Assembly (NCBI GenBank): GCA_963785755.1
Contig: CAWAXG010000075.1
Span: 1 to 64,000, forward strand
Length of the DNA stretch: 64,000 bases
From: JACCXG01 sp963785755
GTDB taxonomy: Bacteria > Acidobacteriota > Vicinamibacteria > Vicinamibacterales > 2-12-FULL-66-21
Direction of reading: 5' to 3'
Shown here: piece by piece, positions 1 through 8,795 of the stretch
How the letters are laid out: each line of letters begins with the position of its first letter
Position numbering within the stretch: the stretch's first letter is position 1
Program-made: the position numbers and the translations under genes
Notes under the pieces: model-generated
Told to the model about the DNA's origin: nothing
Seen by the model: only the letters and a program-made list of their open reading frames with translations
The model's database searches: none

Positions 1-3000
1 CGCCCAATGCCCGGGGAACGAACACACGAAGGGGTACTCGCCCGGCTCGGTGGGGGCGTCGAACGTCACGACGGTTGACTCTCCTGCGTTCAGCAGCCGC
101 GAGGCCACGAGGACGTTCGGCGAGTCCGGGACGAAGCCGCGCAGCTGCGCGTTCGGCTCGTTCAGCGATCCGAACAGCTCCTTCTCGTACTCGGCGATGG
201 TGCCGCGCCTGAAGATCACGATGTTGTGCGGCATGTCGTCGGTGTTGTTCAGGGTGATCTCGACCCGTTGACCGGGTCGCGCGGTGATCGTGGTCTGGGT
301 GAACTTCATCTGACCGCTGATCACACCGAGCGTGATGGCCACGGCGCCGCGACTCGCCGCGCTGGGCGCCCCTGCCGACGGTGACGCCGATCCCGCGGGC
401 GCGGACGTCACCGGCGACTTCATCATGCCGGCGACCGGACTGTTGGCGAGCAGGAACTGCTGTGCGATCGGCACGTTCGGCACGATCTCACGGCGTCGTC
501 CGCCCTGCCACGACTCCTCGACCTTCGCGCCCCAGTCACCTTCGAGGCGGATGGTGAAGCCTTCTCCGGCGATGGCCATGCCGGTCAGCCCGGATCCCTT
601 CGCCAGCGGCGACACACCGGGCGCCGGCGCCGGATCGGGCACGAACCCGCCACGGCCGTTGACGTTCGAGATGCGCACGGCGATCACGTTCGAGCCTGCG
701 GTCAGGACACCCGCGGGGATGCTGTACTGCCGCGGCAGGTTGCGCGACGTCACGGTGGCGCCGATGCGAACACCGTTGACGTAGGTGACATCGGAATCGT
801 CCACGATCCCCAGCCGGATCTCCGCTGGCCTGCCTGCGGCGTTCGCCGGCACGTCAATCGTCCGCCGGAGCCAGATCGTGCCGACGTGATCGCCGATGGC
901 GGTCTCGCTCCAGACCTTCGGGGCCGGGACAACTTTCCAGTCTGCATCCGGGAGCGAGGGCGCCGACCAGTCCACGCCACCGCCCCGCTCCCCGCGCGCA
1001 CCGCGAACCGCGATCTTCATCACCTCGGGAACGCCGACTTCGTCTGCGTACGCTTTCAGGAAGCCTTCCTCGTGCCTGGTCGCGGCGATCCAGACCGCCT
1101 CCGGCAGCCACTCATCCTCCATGACCGCCTGATCCTTGCTGGCACGATAGATTTCGCGACCGGCTTCGACGGAAGCAGGCATCCTCGAGAACGCGAGCAG
1201 CGCGTTCAGCCGCACGTTCAGATCCTTGTCGGTGAGCGCGCCAGCCGAGAGCGCCGCCGCGATCGACTGCTGCGTCGTCGGCAGCACCGACAGCGCTGCC
1301 TTGCGCACGCCGGCGGCCGGGTGTGAGAGTGCGCGGGTCGCCGCTTCGAGCGAAGCCGCATTGCTTGCCCGCCGGAGCGCCTGGCGCGAAGGCGGGTTGC
1401 CGTCGAGCACACCGAGGCCGTGCAGCGTCCACAGCGCATGGACGGCGGGGGAATTCAGCCCGATCCTGTCGACCGTGCGGTCGTTGATGACGGCGATGAT
1501 CTGCGGGACGACATCGGTCTTGCCTCGCTCGACGATGAGGCGCTGTGCCGTCGTGCGCCAGAACATGTTGTCGTGGCGGAGCGCCTGCACGAGCTCGAGC
1601 GGCCGGCTCACGCTCAGCGAGAGCGGCGTGTACGGCTTCGCGTCCTTCCACACGAGCCGGTAGATGCGGCCGCGATCGTGTTCGCGCAGCGGCGTGTCGT
1701 AGGCATTGCCGAGGCCGTTCTGAAACGGATGCTCCTGCGCAATCGGGCCGATTGGCGTCGGGTTGTGCTGGATGATGAAGTCGTAGAAGTCGAGGAGCCA
1801 CAACGCGCCGTCGGGTCCAACTTCCGCGTGCACCGGCGCAAACCACTCGTCATCGCTCGCGGCGATGTTCCAGCCGTCCTTCTCGGCGAAGCCCGAGCCC
1901 TGGCGCTCGACGATCGCCCGATGGACAACGTGGCCGGTCGGCTCGTTCACGAAGGCGATGCGGTTCCAGGTACTCCTCGGGGAACGCGCGCGCGGTATAG
2001 AAGTTGTGCCCCGCCGCGGCGGTGAACCCGCCATGCACATCGACCTGCCGCACTTTCTGGGTGTTCGCCTGCATCGCGTAGTGGCCGTCGATCTTCTTCT
2101 TGCCGTCGCCGGTCAGGCCGGACACGCCCTGGTAGTACGGCCGCGGGATCGCGACGTAGACGCTGTGCTCGCCGTTCGCGGTCGAGCCGAACACGTCGAA
2201 GGTCTCATTGAAGGCGAGACCCCACGTGTTGTTCGTGAAGTTCGCCATGTGCTCCATCCGGTTGCCGTCGCGCGAGAAGCGATAGAGGGCCTGATTGAAG
2301 TTCAGGGCCTGCCCGCCGACGGTGCCGTTGAAGCCCGAGTAGCCGACCGCGCCCCAGACCCAGTTGTCCAGCCCGTACTTCAGGTTCGACGCCAGCGCGT
2401 GGGTATCGCGGATGCTCCAGCCACGGATCAGGGACTCGCGCAGGTCGGCCTTGTCGTCACCGTTCGTGTCTTTCAAAGCGACCATCTCTCCAGCCTGCGA
2501 GACGATGATGCCGCCATTGGCGAAGACGAGGCTGCTGACGATCGTCAACTTGTCGGCGAAGACAGTGGCCTTGTCGGCCCGGCCGTCGTGGTTGGTGTCT
2601 TCCAGGATCTTGATGACGTCATTCCCCTGGCCGGCCGGCTGCGGGTTGTTGGGATAGTCCCTCGTCTCCGCGATCCAGAGCCGGCCGCGCTCGTCCCACG
2701 CCATCGCTTCCGGGTTGCCGGTGATCAGCGGCTCGGCCGCGAACAGCTGCAGCTCGAAGCCGGGCGGGATCTGCATGTGCTTTGCGGCTTCGCCGTCCGA
2801 GAGCGGCTGTTGCAACCTCGGCGCTGGAGTCCGCCGCTCGTAGTTCGGAACCGGCACCGGAGCATCGGTGTACTGCAGCGGCGCGATCGCGAGCGCGGAG
2901 AGTCGGGCCGCGACGTCACCCCCAATCGCCCAGGTCATCGCGTTCTTCATGAGCGCGTGGAAGCTCGGATGGCCCCACACTCGCTCGTCGTGCCCATAGG

Positions 3001-3661
3001 CAGTGTAGAAAACGCGGCCTTTTCCGTGGGTGCGGACCCACGTCCACGGCTCGCGGCCCGCGCCTTCGGTCCGCTCCATCAGGACGGTGCGATCCGGACC
3101 GGGTTTCGTGTGAACGTAAGTCTCGTCCCAGACCTGGAACGGCTGCAGCCCCGCCAGCACCGGGTGCGAGGGATTGACGAATGCCGCGGAGAACTCGCCG
3201 GTCCCGTGCCGCTCGAACTGCGCACCCAGCAGGGCGATGTAAGGTGGGGAATTCTGGAAACAAAACGAAGCCGAGTGGAGTGCCAGCAGCCCCTTGCCAC
3301 CGGCCACGAAATCGAGCAGCGCCTTCTCCTGGGACGCGGCGATCGCCCGGTGATTCGAGTAGATCAGCAGCGCGTCGTAGTTCGCGAGGTTCGTCGCGTT
3401 CAGATCGGCGGCGTCGGTCGTGTAGGAAAAGTTGAAGCCGTAGGGCGCGAGCGCCGCCTTCAGCATCGGCGCAAAGCGATCCGAATCGTGGTACCAGCCG
3501 CCAGCCTTCGGGTCGGTAGCCTCGGTCGCGTTAGCGTGACCCAGGAACAGGACCTCGACCCGTTTTCCAGGTGGTGGCCCTTGTGCGATCGGCGCGGGAC
3601 CCGGCGCCGTCACCAGCGCACCGGCGATCAGGGCGACCGTGGCGAGGGGAGCCGGTCTCAC
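1..3661 (-). CDS. Secreted ThuA / PVC-type dehydrogenase-like / HEAT / cupredoxin protein, frameshifted, 3' end beyond window
   Basis: The N-terminus is a signal peptide followed by a ThuA-like trehalose-utilisation domain (about residues 35-250, with LLALHSASFCF and GRVFYTAYGHDERVW). A PVC-type membrane-bound dehydrogenase-like beta-propeller follows (MAWDERGRLWIAETRDYPNN). The frame breaks near 1969: removing one base restores WNRIAFVNEPTGHVVHR and an open frame down to base 1. That downstream part carries HEAT-like helices (about 1550-1180), a jelly-roll sugar-binding-like segment (about 960-560, WLRRTIDVPANAAGR) and a blue-copper domain (HNIVIF and VCSFPGHW, about 230-1), cut by the window edge. 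Start is GTG at 3661. Family knowledge: such proteins are secreted, probably carbohydrate-linked oxidoreductases in planctomycetes, verrucomicrobia and acidobacteria; the substrate is unknown. The single indel may be a sequence error because coding quality is equal on both sides. Confidence 0.85.
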
Positions 3662-3822
3662 GCCCGCATGCTCTCGAGCCCGTAGTGTCCCATAGCTCGG
3701 CCCAACGTCTTGAGATTAGAGCCCAACGTGCTCGCGGTGGGCGCCGTCGACTGTCCCGCCGTGGTCGACGCTTCCTCTCCGCATTCTACTCGCCGCGCGG
3801 ATTCGCACCGAGGGAGTCTCGC

Positions 3823-3885
3823 GGCCGCATCAGTCGCCGGCAACGTCTCGGTGGGCTGCTCAACTATTACTGTCGCGCGGTGTGA
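3823..3885 (+). mobile_element. C-terminal tail of an integrase-core transposase (remnant a)
   Basis: Twenty codons ending in RRQRLGGLLNYYCRAV and a stop match the extreme C-terminus of three other remnants in this window (8632-8770, 13404-13609, 29210-29345). Only the tail survives here; the upstream NHQGLGN segment present in the other copies is missing. It lies between the divergent ThuA-type gene and msrA. The 129 bases between this stop and the msrA start hold only the msrA ribosome binding site. Confidence 0.6.
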
Positions 3886-4014
3886 TGTGTGCAATCCTGT
3901 CGTCAACGTCGCCGGACGGCCGAATGGCTTCGTTCGAACAAGAAGGGCACGTCTACGTGATTGATTTCGCATGGTGGTCGGAATATTGGCGAACCACAGA
4001 CTAGGAGGCAGCAG

Positions 4015-4707
4015 ATGGGAGATCACAGGCGGGCACTGTCGCTGATCGTGGCTGCAGCGGTGACCGCGGTGTGCTCGGCGGCGCAGCCCGAACGCGCCCG
4101 CATCATTCCCGCGCCGGCGGTGGACGAAGCGGCCGGCCAGGCGACGTCGGAAACCGCCGTGCTTGCCGGTGGCTGCTTCTGGGGTGTGCAGGCCGTGTTC
4201 CAGCACGTGAAAGGTGTGACGCGCGCGGTGTCGGGCTATGCCGGCGGAGAGAAGCAGACCGCGCGCTACGAGAGGATTGGTGACGGTGACACCGGTCACG
4301 CCGAGTCGGTCCAGGTGATGTTCGATCCCAGGCAGATCTCCTACGGCCGGCTCCTGCACGTGTTCTTTTCCGTCGCGCACGATCCCACGGAGCTCAATCG
4401 TCAGGGGCCGGACGTCGGCACGCAGTACCGCTCGACCATCTTTCCCACCAGCGCCGACCAGGCGCGCGTGGCGAAGGCGTACATCGCGCAGCTGAACGAG
4501 GCCCGTGTGTTCGAGGCCCGGATCGTCACGACGATCGAGATGGAGCGGCCGTTCTACGAGGCCGAGGGCTACCATCAGGACTTCCTGGTCCGCAACCCAT
4601 CCCACCCGTACATCGTGTTCAACGACTTGCCGAAGATCGAGGAGTTGAAGCGCGTGTTCCCGGATCTGTATCGCGCCAATCCGGTGCTGGTCGGCCGTCC
4701 GCGCTGA
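4015..4707 (+). CDS. msrA: Exported peptide-methionine (S)-S-oxide reductase MsrA
   Basis: It reduces methionine-S-sulfoxide in oxidised proteins. The signature GGCFWGVQAVF, the segment GYAGG and GTQYRSTIF are all present, covering the full MsrA domain (about residues 45-205). An N-terminal hydrophobic stretch (LSLIVAAAVTAV) followed by CSAAQ suggests export to the periplasm. The only Cys in the mature part is the catalytic one in GCFWG, so this would be a one-Cys enzyme needing an external reductant. The start at 4015 is chosen over the in-frame start at 3961 because AGGAGG sits at 4003-4008 and it places the signal peptide at the N-terminus. The gene stands alone on the plus strand. Length (230 residues) is normal for an MsrA with a leader. 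Confidence 0.93.
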   Translation: MGDHRRALSLIVAAAVTAVCSAAQPERARIIPAPAVDEAAGQATSETAVLAGGCFWGVQAVFQHVKGVTRAVSGYAGGEKQTARYERIGDGDTGHAESVQVMFDPRQISYGRLLHVFFSVAHDPTELNRQGPDVGTQYRSTIFPTSADQARVAKAYIAQLNEARVFEARIVTTIEMERPFYEAEGYHQDFLVRNPSHPYIVFNDLPKIEELKRVFPDLYRANPVLVGRPR

Positions 4708-4741
4708 GACATCGACCCGCTTAGTATTCTTGCCCCACACC

Positions 4742-4896
4742 ATGCCTGAATTCGTGATCGAGCGCGACATCCCCGGCGCGGGACAGATGACCGAGGAACA
4801 GATTCGGGACGTATCCATCCGATCGCTGGAGTCTTGCGCGGTATCGGACCTCAGATCCAGTGGATGCACAGCTACGTCACCGATGATAGCGTCTTT
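4742..4896 (+). pseudogene. N-terminal remnant of a DUF4242 (nickel-binding-like) protein, frameshifted
   Basis: The ATG at 4742 opens MPEFVIERDIPGAG, the hallmark start of small DUF4242 proteins. After about 30 codons the frame changes around 4830 and continues in the next frame as VLRGIGPQIQWMHSYVTDD, which is the following segment of the same family. Homology stops at about 4896, where the sequence becomes YihY-like in the same frame. DUF4242 proteins are normally about 90 residues, so roughly half is lost. The role of the family is poorly known. I infer a deletion that joined this gene to the next one, plus an indel. Confidence 0.7.
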
Positions 4897-5697
4897 CCTG
4901 GCAACGTTCTCGATCAGATCCTTGCGTGGTTCGGCTCGTTCGCGCCGCCCGACGTGTCGCGGATCGTCACGACGCAAATCCAATTGATCAGGGAGAGCGG
5001 TCACACCGGGCTACTGACGTTCGGGGTGCTCGGCGCGCTGTGGAGCAGCTCGTCAGCCATGAACGCGACGATTGACACGCTCAATCGGGCCTACGGCATT
5101 CGCGAGGCGCGAGCCTGGTGGAAGGTACAGTCCTTGGCGATCGTGCTGACAATTACGATGAGCATCTTCGTGCTCATTTCGTTCACGCTGATCGTCGCAG
5201 GACCGGAGATCGCGGAAACGGCTGCTGCGCGCCACGGACTCGGGCCGATATTCGAATGGACGTGGAAGATTCTCCAGTGGCCGGTCATCTTTCTACTCAT
5301 CTCCGAGGGATTTGCCGCCGTGTACTATCTCGCTCCGGATGTCGAACAGCGTTGGCCCTGGATCCTTCCAGGCGCACATCTGGCAACGGGCCTGTGGCTC
5401 CTCATCTCACTGGGATTTCGGTTCTACGTGACCCATTTTGGTCAGTACAACCAGATGTACGGCGCGATCGGTGGTGTCATCGTGATGCTGCTCTGGTTCT
5501 ACCTGTCCGGCCTGGTGCTGCTGTTCGGCGCAGAATTCAACTCGGAAATCGAGCACGCTTCGCCATACGGAAAGGCCGAGGGCGAGAAGGTTCCGGGCGA
5601 ACATCGCGGCTGGTTGTTCCGTTCGCGGCGCCACAACCGATTAGGCGAGACTCCTGAACCGGATCCAGTCCCAGTGATCACTCGTCAATCCTCCTGA
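4834..5697 (+). CDS. YihY/BrkB-family inner membrane protein, N-terminally truncated chimera
   Basis: From residue 22 onward this matches the YihY/UPF0761 family of polytopic inner-membrane proteins. LWSSSSAMNATIDTLNRAYG is typical, and hydrophobic helices follow (SLAIVLTITMSIFVLISFTL, VIFLLISEGFAAVYYL, GLWLLISLGFRFYV, GGVIVMLLWFYLSGLVLLFG). The C-terminal tail is polar. The normal N-terminal 70-80 residues, including the first membrane helix, are absent and replaced by DUF4242-derived sequence. The listed start is TTG at 4834; the next in-frame ATG is 4864. No convincing ribosome binding site exists for either, so expression is doubtful. Function of the family is unknown (once mis-annotated as RNase BN). 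Confidence 0.75.
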   Translation: MRGIGPQIQWMHSYVTDDSVFPGNVLDQILAWFGSFAPPDVSRIVTTQIQLIRESGHTGLLTFGVLGALWSSSSAMNATIDTLNRAYGIREARAWWKVQSLAIVLTITMSIFVLISFTLIVAGPEIAETAAARHGLGPIFEWTWKILQWPVIFLLISEGFAAVYYLAPDVEQRWPWILPGAHLATGLWLLISLGFRFYVTHFGQYNQMYGAIGGVIVMLLWFYLSGLVLLFGAEFNSEIEHASPYGKAEGEKVPGEHRGWLFRSRRHNRLGETPEPDPVPVITRQSS

Positions 5698-5734
5698 TCC
5701 CGCGCGGTTCTGCTTCCTCGAAACCATCTCCTCG

Positions 5735-5842
5735 AAACGCGCCGTCGCGCGCATGGTCGCCGCCGCGCACGGCAACAAGGAAATCGCGCGCCGGTTCAAT
5801 GTCAGCGAAGAAACGATCAAGCACCATCTAGCCGGAGTATGA
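5735..5842 (+). pseudogene. LuxR/NarL-type helix-turn-helix fragment
   Basis: The frame reads KRAVARMVAAAHGNKEIAR then RFNVSEETIKHHLAGV and a stop. This is the recognition-helix part of a LuxR/GerE DNA-binding domain (usual form: NKEIARRLxxSExTVKxHL). The receiver domain and the dimerisation end of the helix bundle are missing, and no start with a ribosome binding site is seen. It sits between the truncated YihY gene and an intact NTF2-like gene, consistent with a region that has lost DNA. It is a remnant, not a functional regulator. Confidence 0.6.
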
Positions 5843-5864
5843 TCCGCGCCGAAGAGGAGGCTCC

Positions 5865-6260
5865 ATGTCGCAGCAGGACGTGCAAACGATTCGAGAAGGC
5901 TACGAGGCGTTCAACCGCAAGGACATCCCTGGCGTGCTCCAACGGTTCGATCCGCAGATTGAGTGGCACGAGCCAGGTGGGGGCCGCGCCCCAGCGGGGG
6001 TCTTCCACAGTGGCCAAACAGTTGCGGACAAGGTATTCAGCCTTGTGCCCGAGAACTTCGATGACTTTAGTGCCGATGCCGAGCAATTCATCGACTCCGG
6101 CGAGCATGTTGTTGTTGTCGGGCATTTTCGCGGACGGGCGAAAAGCGGAACAGTGCTCGACGCGCCGTTCGTTCATGTCTGGAAGATGCGGAACGGCAAG
6201 GCGGTGAACTTCTATCACCACGTTGAAACGTCCGCCTGGACGAAGGCGTGGGGTGGGTAG
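5865..6260 (+). CDS. NTF2-like / SnoaL-like domain protein
   Basis: A 131-residue protein beginning MSQQDVQTIREGYEAFNRKD, with WHEPGGGRAPAGVFHSG and HVWKMRNGKAVNFYHHVETS. These are the alpha helix and the curved-sheet strands of the SnoaL-like polyketide cyclase/ketosteroid isomerase-like fold. Family members are small cytoplasmic enzymes or binding proteins; the substrate cannot be told. GAGGAGG lies just upstream of the ATG at 5865, so the start is firm. Length is normal and no signal peptide is present. Confidence 0.85.
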   Translation: MSQQDVQTIREGYEAFNRKDIPGVLQRFDPQIEWHEPGGGRAPAGVFHSGQTVADKVFSLVPENFDDFSADAEQFIDSGEHVVVVGHFRGRAKSGTVLDAPFVHVWKMRNGKAVNFYHHVETSAWTKAWGG

Positions 6261-6862
6261 CGACCTCGCATGTCTGCTGGAAAATACATTCCGTTCACGA
6301 CCTTCAACGCGACGCGACCACCTGGCACGAGAACACGCGCGGCCTCGGCTGAGACTTGTTCGTTTTCATCCTTCGAACACGTGCGGTATGCGGTTGTGGA
6401 ACCATTCGATCGACCCGCACCGCTGGAAGGACCAGCCGCTGACGCTCGACGGTGGGACGACCTCCGGATCATCGGCTCCATCAGCGACGACGGACGCAGT
6501 TCGTTTTCGGACCACCGTCGCCAGAATCTCCGCGTATCCGGTGCTTGAGCATGACTCCGGTGCGATGCCCTACCAGGGTGTCGAGCGCGGCTCTCAGGTT
6601 CCGTGACCACCCGCTCACGCCGGCCGTCAGGCCGAATGACAACAACGGCGCGCCGCTCCATCACGGGCTCATCGTCGCCGAGGCCGCGTGCAAGTCGGTG
6701 GCGCGCAGGTGGGCGCCACGCATTCGGGCTCGGGTTACGTGATGCAGTCTGTATGGAATCCGTTCCGTCGGCCCCGGATGGGCAACCGACGTCTGTCGGA
6801 AAAGGAGTAAGATTCGTCGCCCTCGGAAAACGGCACCTGCGTACAGATGAACGGAGGAGCAT
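6261..6862 (+). other. Gene-poor stretch with decayed coding scraps
   Basis: No intact gene is supported. On the minus strand, about 6365-6270, the translation VSAEAARVLVPGGRVALKVV resembles the segment after the SAM-binding motif of class I methyltransferases, but nothing around it completes a domain. GGAGGAG near 6852 serves the downstream amidase gene. Confidence 0.4.
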
Positions 6863-8566
6863 ATGCAGTCGAAAGACGTCGGCTCCCGTGATGCGACGAG
6901 TTCTGGAACAACCCGGCGACGTTTCCTGGGAAGCAGCCTCGCTGGCGGGGCAGCGCTGCTCGCGGGCAAGTGGTCGTCAGTGCTCCAGGCCCGCGTGTCG
7001 CCGGCTCAGGATGACGCCGTCTGGATCGAGGCGTCGATCCAGCAGCTCCAGGCGTTAATGGCGTCTGGCGAGCTGACGAGCCGCGAGTTGACGCGTGGCT
7101 ATATCCATCGCATCGGCTCGCTCAACCCCCTGCTCGGCGCCGTTATCCAAATCAACCCCGAAGCCGGCGCCACTGCCGCGAGACGCGACAACGAGCGGCG
7201 TTCGGGACACATACGCGGGCCGCTGCACGGCATTCCGATTCTGCTCAAAGACAACATCGCGACAGCCGATACGATGCAGACGACGGCGGGGTCACTGGCG
7301 CTGGTCAACAGCCGGGTTCCCGCGGATGCGCCCATCGTCGAACGGCTGCGCGCCGCCGGCGCCGTGATTCTCGGCAAAGCGAATCTGTCCGAGTGGGCAA
7401 ACTTCCGCGGCTTTGCGCCCTTCAACGGATGGAGTGCGCGCGGCAGCTTCACGCGCTGCCCGTATCTGCTGGATTTCGATCCATGCGGGTCGAGCTCGGG
7501 ATCGGGTGTCGCGCCCGCCGCGAACCTGTGCGCAGGAGCAGTCGGAACGGAGACCGACGGATCGATCGTCTGCCCGGCCGGCAACAATCTGGTCGTCGGC
7601 CTGAAGCCGACGCTCGGGCTGCTCTCGCAGGACGGGATCATCCCCATCGGACACAGTCAGGACACGGCGGGGCCGATGGCACGGACCGTCCGCGACGTCG
7701 CGATCATGCTGAGCGTCATGCAGACACCGTTCGGACCGGCGCTCGGCCATGCGCTGCCCAGCGACTACACGACGTTCCTGCAGCGAGGCGCGCTCTCTGG
7801 CGCGCGAATCGGTGTCGACGAACGCTACTTCACTCCCGACTACGGTGGCGACCCGGACCTGATCGCCGTCGTGCAGAAGGGATTCGACGCAATGGAGGCG
7901 CTCGGGGCGACGCTCGTGCCCACCGACAGCGGCGATCCGTTCGCGTACTTCGACGCCGAGTTCACCGTGCTGCTCGTCGAGTTCAAGGTGCACATTGCGG
8001 AGTATCTGGCCACGCTCGACCACACCTCGATGCGCACGCTCGCCGACCTGATCGCCTTCAACATCGCGCACTGTCCGAACGAGATGAAGTACTTCGGCCA
8101 GCAGCTGTTCGAGATCTCGGAGTCGACGAACGGGGATCTCAGCGATCCGGTTTACCTCGCGGCCCGTGCCCACTCTCTGCAGTCGGCGGGCGTGGACGGC
8201 ATCGACGCCGCAATGGTGCGGGACGACCTCGATGCGATCGTGGCGCCCACCTACAGCTTTGCGTCCTCACCTGCCGCCGTCGCTGGTTACCCAAACATCT
8301 CCGTTCCCATCGGCTTGACGCCCGAAGGAAAACCGGCGGGCATCTGGATGTACAGCGGGTTCCTCCGCGAGCCGGAGCTCTTGGCGTTTGCGTACGACCT
8401 GGAACAAGAGATCCAGCCGCGGAGCCAGCCCGAGTTCCTCGGCTCGGTTCCTGAGGCACCGGCGGATGCGGAGATCTGCGAGGCGCTGCCGAAAAAGCCT
8501 CATGTTTTTAGCGGGAAGGCGCACCTGCCGCACCACCTGGGCACAGGCAAGCCGTTCCGACGCTGA
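6863..8566 (+). CDS. Secreted amidase (amidase signature family), Tat-type leader
   Basis: It hydrolyses an amide bond with the Ser-cisSer-Lys triad of the amidase signature family. Lys129 lies in HGIPILLKDNI, the cis-Ser in GSSSGSG (about Ser210) and the nucleophile in GTETDGSIVCPAG (Ser234); the 24-residue spacing of the two serines fits the family. The N-terminus has TTRRRFLGSSLAGGAALLAG, a twin-arginine signal, so export folded to the periplasm is expected. At 567 residues it is full length. The ATG at 6863 follows GGAGGAG. Neighbours give no pathway. It resembles the AtzF/GatA-like secreted amidases common in soil acidobacteria; the substrate is unknown. Confidence 0.93.
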   Translation: MQSKDVGSRDATSSGTTRRRFLGSSLAGGAALLAGKWSSVLQARVSPAQDDAVWIEASIQQLQALMASGELTSRELTRGYIHRIGSLNPLLGAVIQINPEAGATAARRDNERRSGHIRGPLHGIPILLKDNIATADTMQTTAGSLALVNSRVPADAPIVERLRAAGAVILGKANLSEWANFRGFAPFNGWSARGSFTRCPYLLDFDPCGSSSGSGVAPAANLCAGAVGTETDGSIVCPAGNNLVVGLKPTLGLLSQDGIIPIGHSQDTAGPMARTVRDVAIMLSVMQTPFGPALGHALPSDYTTFLQRGALSGARIGVDERYFTPDYGGDPDLIAVVQKGFDAMEALGATLVPTDSGDPFAYFDAEFTVLLVEFKVHIAEYLATLDHTSMRTLADLIAFNIAHCPNEMKYFGQQLFEISESTNGDLSDPVYLAARAHSLQSAGVDGIDAAMVRDDLDAIVAPTYSFASSPAAVAGYPNISVPIGLTPEGKPAGIWMYSGFLREPELLAFAYDLEQEIQPRSQPEFLGSVPEAPADAEICEALPKKPHVFSGKAHLPHHLGTGKPFRR

Positions 8567-8631
8567 CACCACAAACGGGCCACACCCTCAGAAACGTGGC
8601 CCGAAATGTCCCGTTCGTCGGCGTCAGACGA

Positions 8632-8770
8632 TCACGCCGCCCGCTCGTAGTAATTCAGTAATCGGCCCAGGCGCGGTCGGCGACGAATCGAACCCATCGA
8701 GCGCGCAGGTGCGCCGGCGATCAGCGTATTCCCAAGCCCTTGATGATTCCGTTCGAGATGGCACCTGACA
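8632..8770 (-). mobile_element. C-terminal tail of an integrase-core transposase (remnant b)
   Basis: The minus strand reads CHLERNHQGLGNTLIAGAP then GSIRRRPRLGRLLNYYERAA and a stop at 8632. These are the last ~45 residues of an rve/DDE integrase-type transposase. It starts about 25 bases after the stop of the ADOP permease gene on the same strand. Downstream of its stop, GGGACATTTCGGG resembles the sequence beyond the stop of remnant d (GGGATATTTCGGG), probably part of the element's end. Confidence 0.7.
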
Positions 8771-8795
8771 CAGCTGACGGCAAACGCTGCCGAGT

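Noticed and set aside
3658..5004. 448-codon open frame on the minus strand
   Set aside because: Antisense to msrA, DUF4242 and YihY parts; no family-like sequence, a high-GC shadow frame.
6270..6365. Possible methyltransferase gene on the minus strand
   Set aside because: Only one motif-like stretch is visible; no complete domain in any frame.
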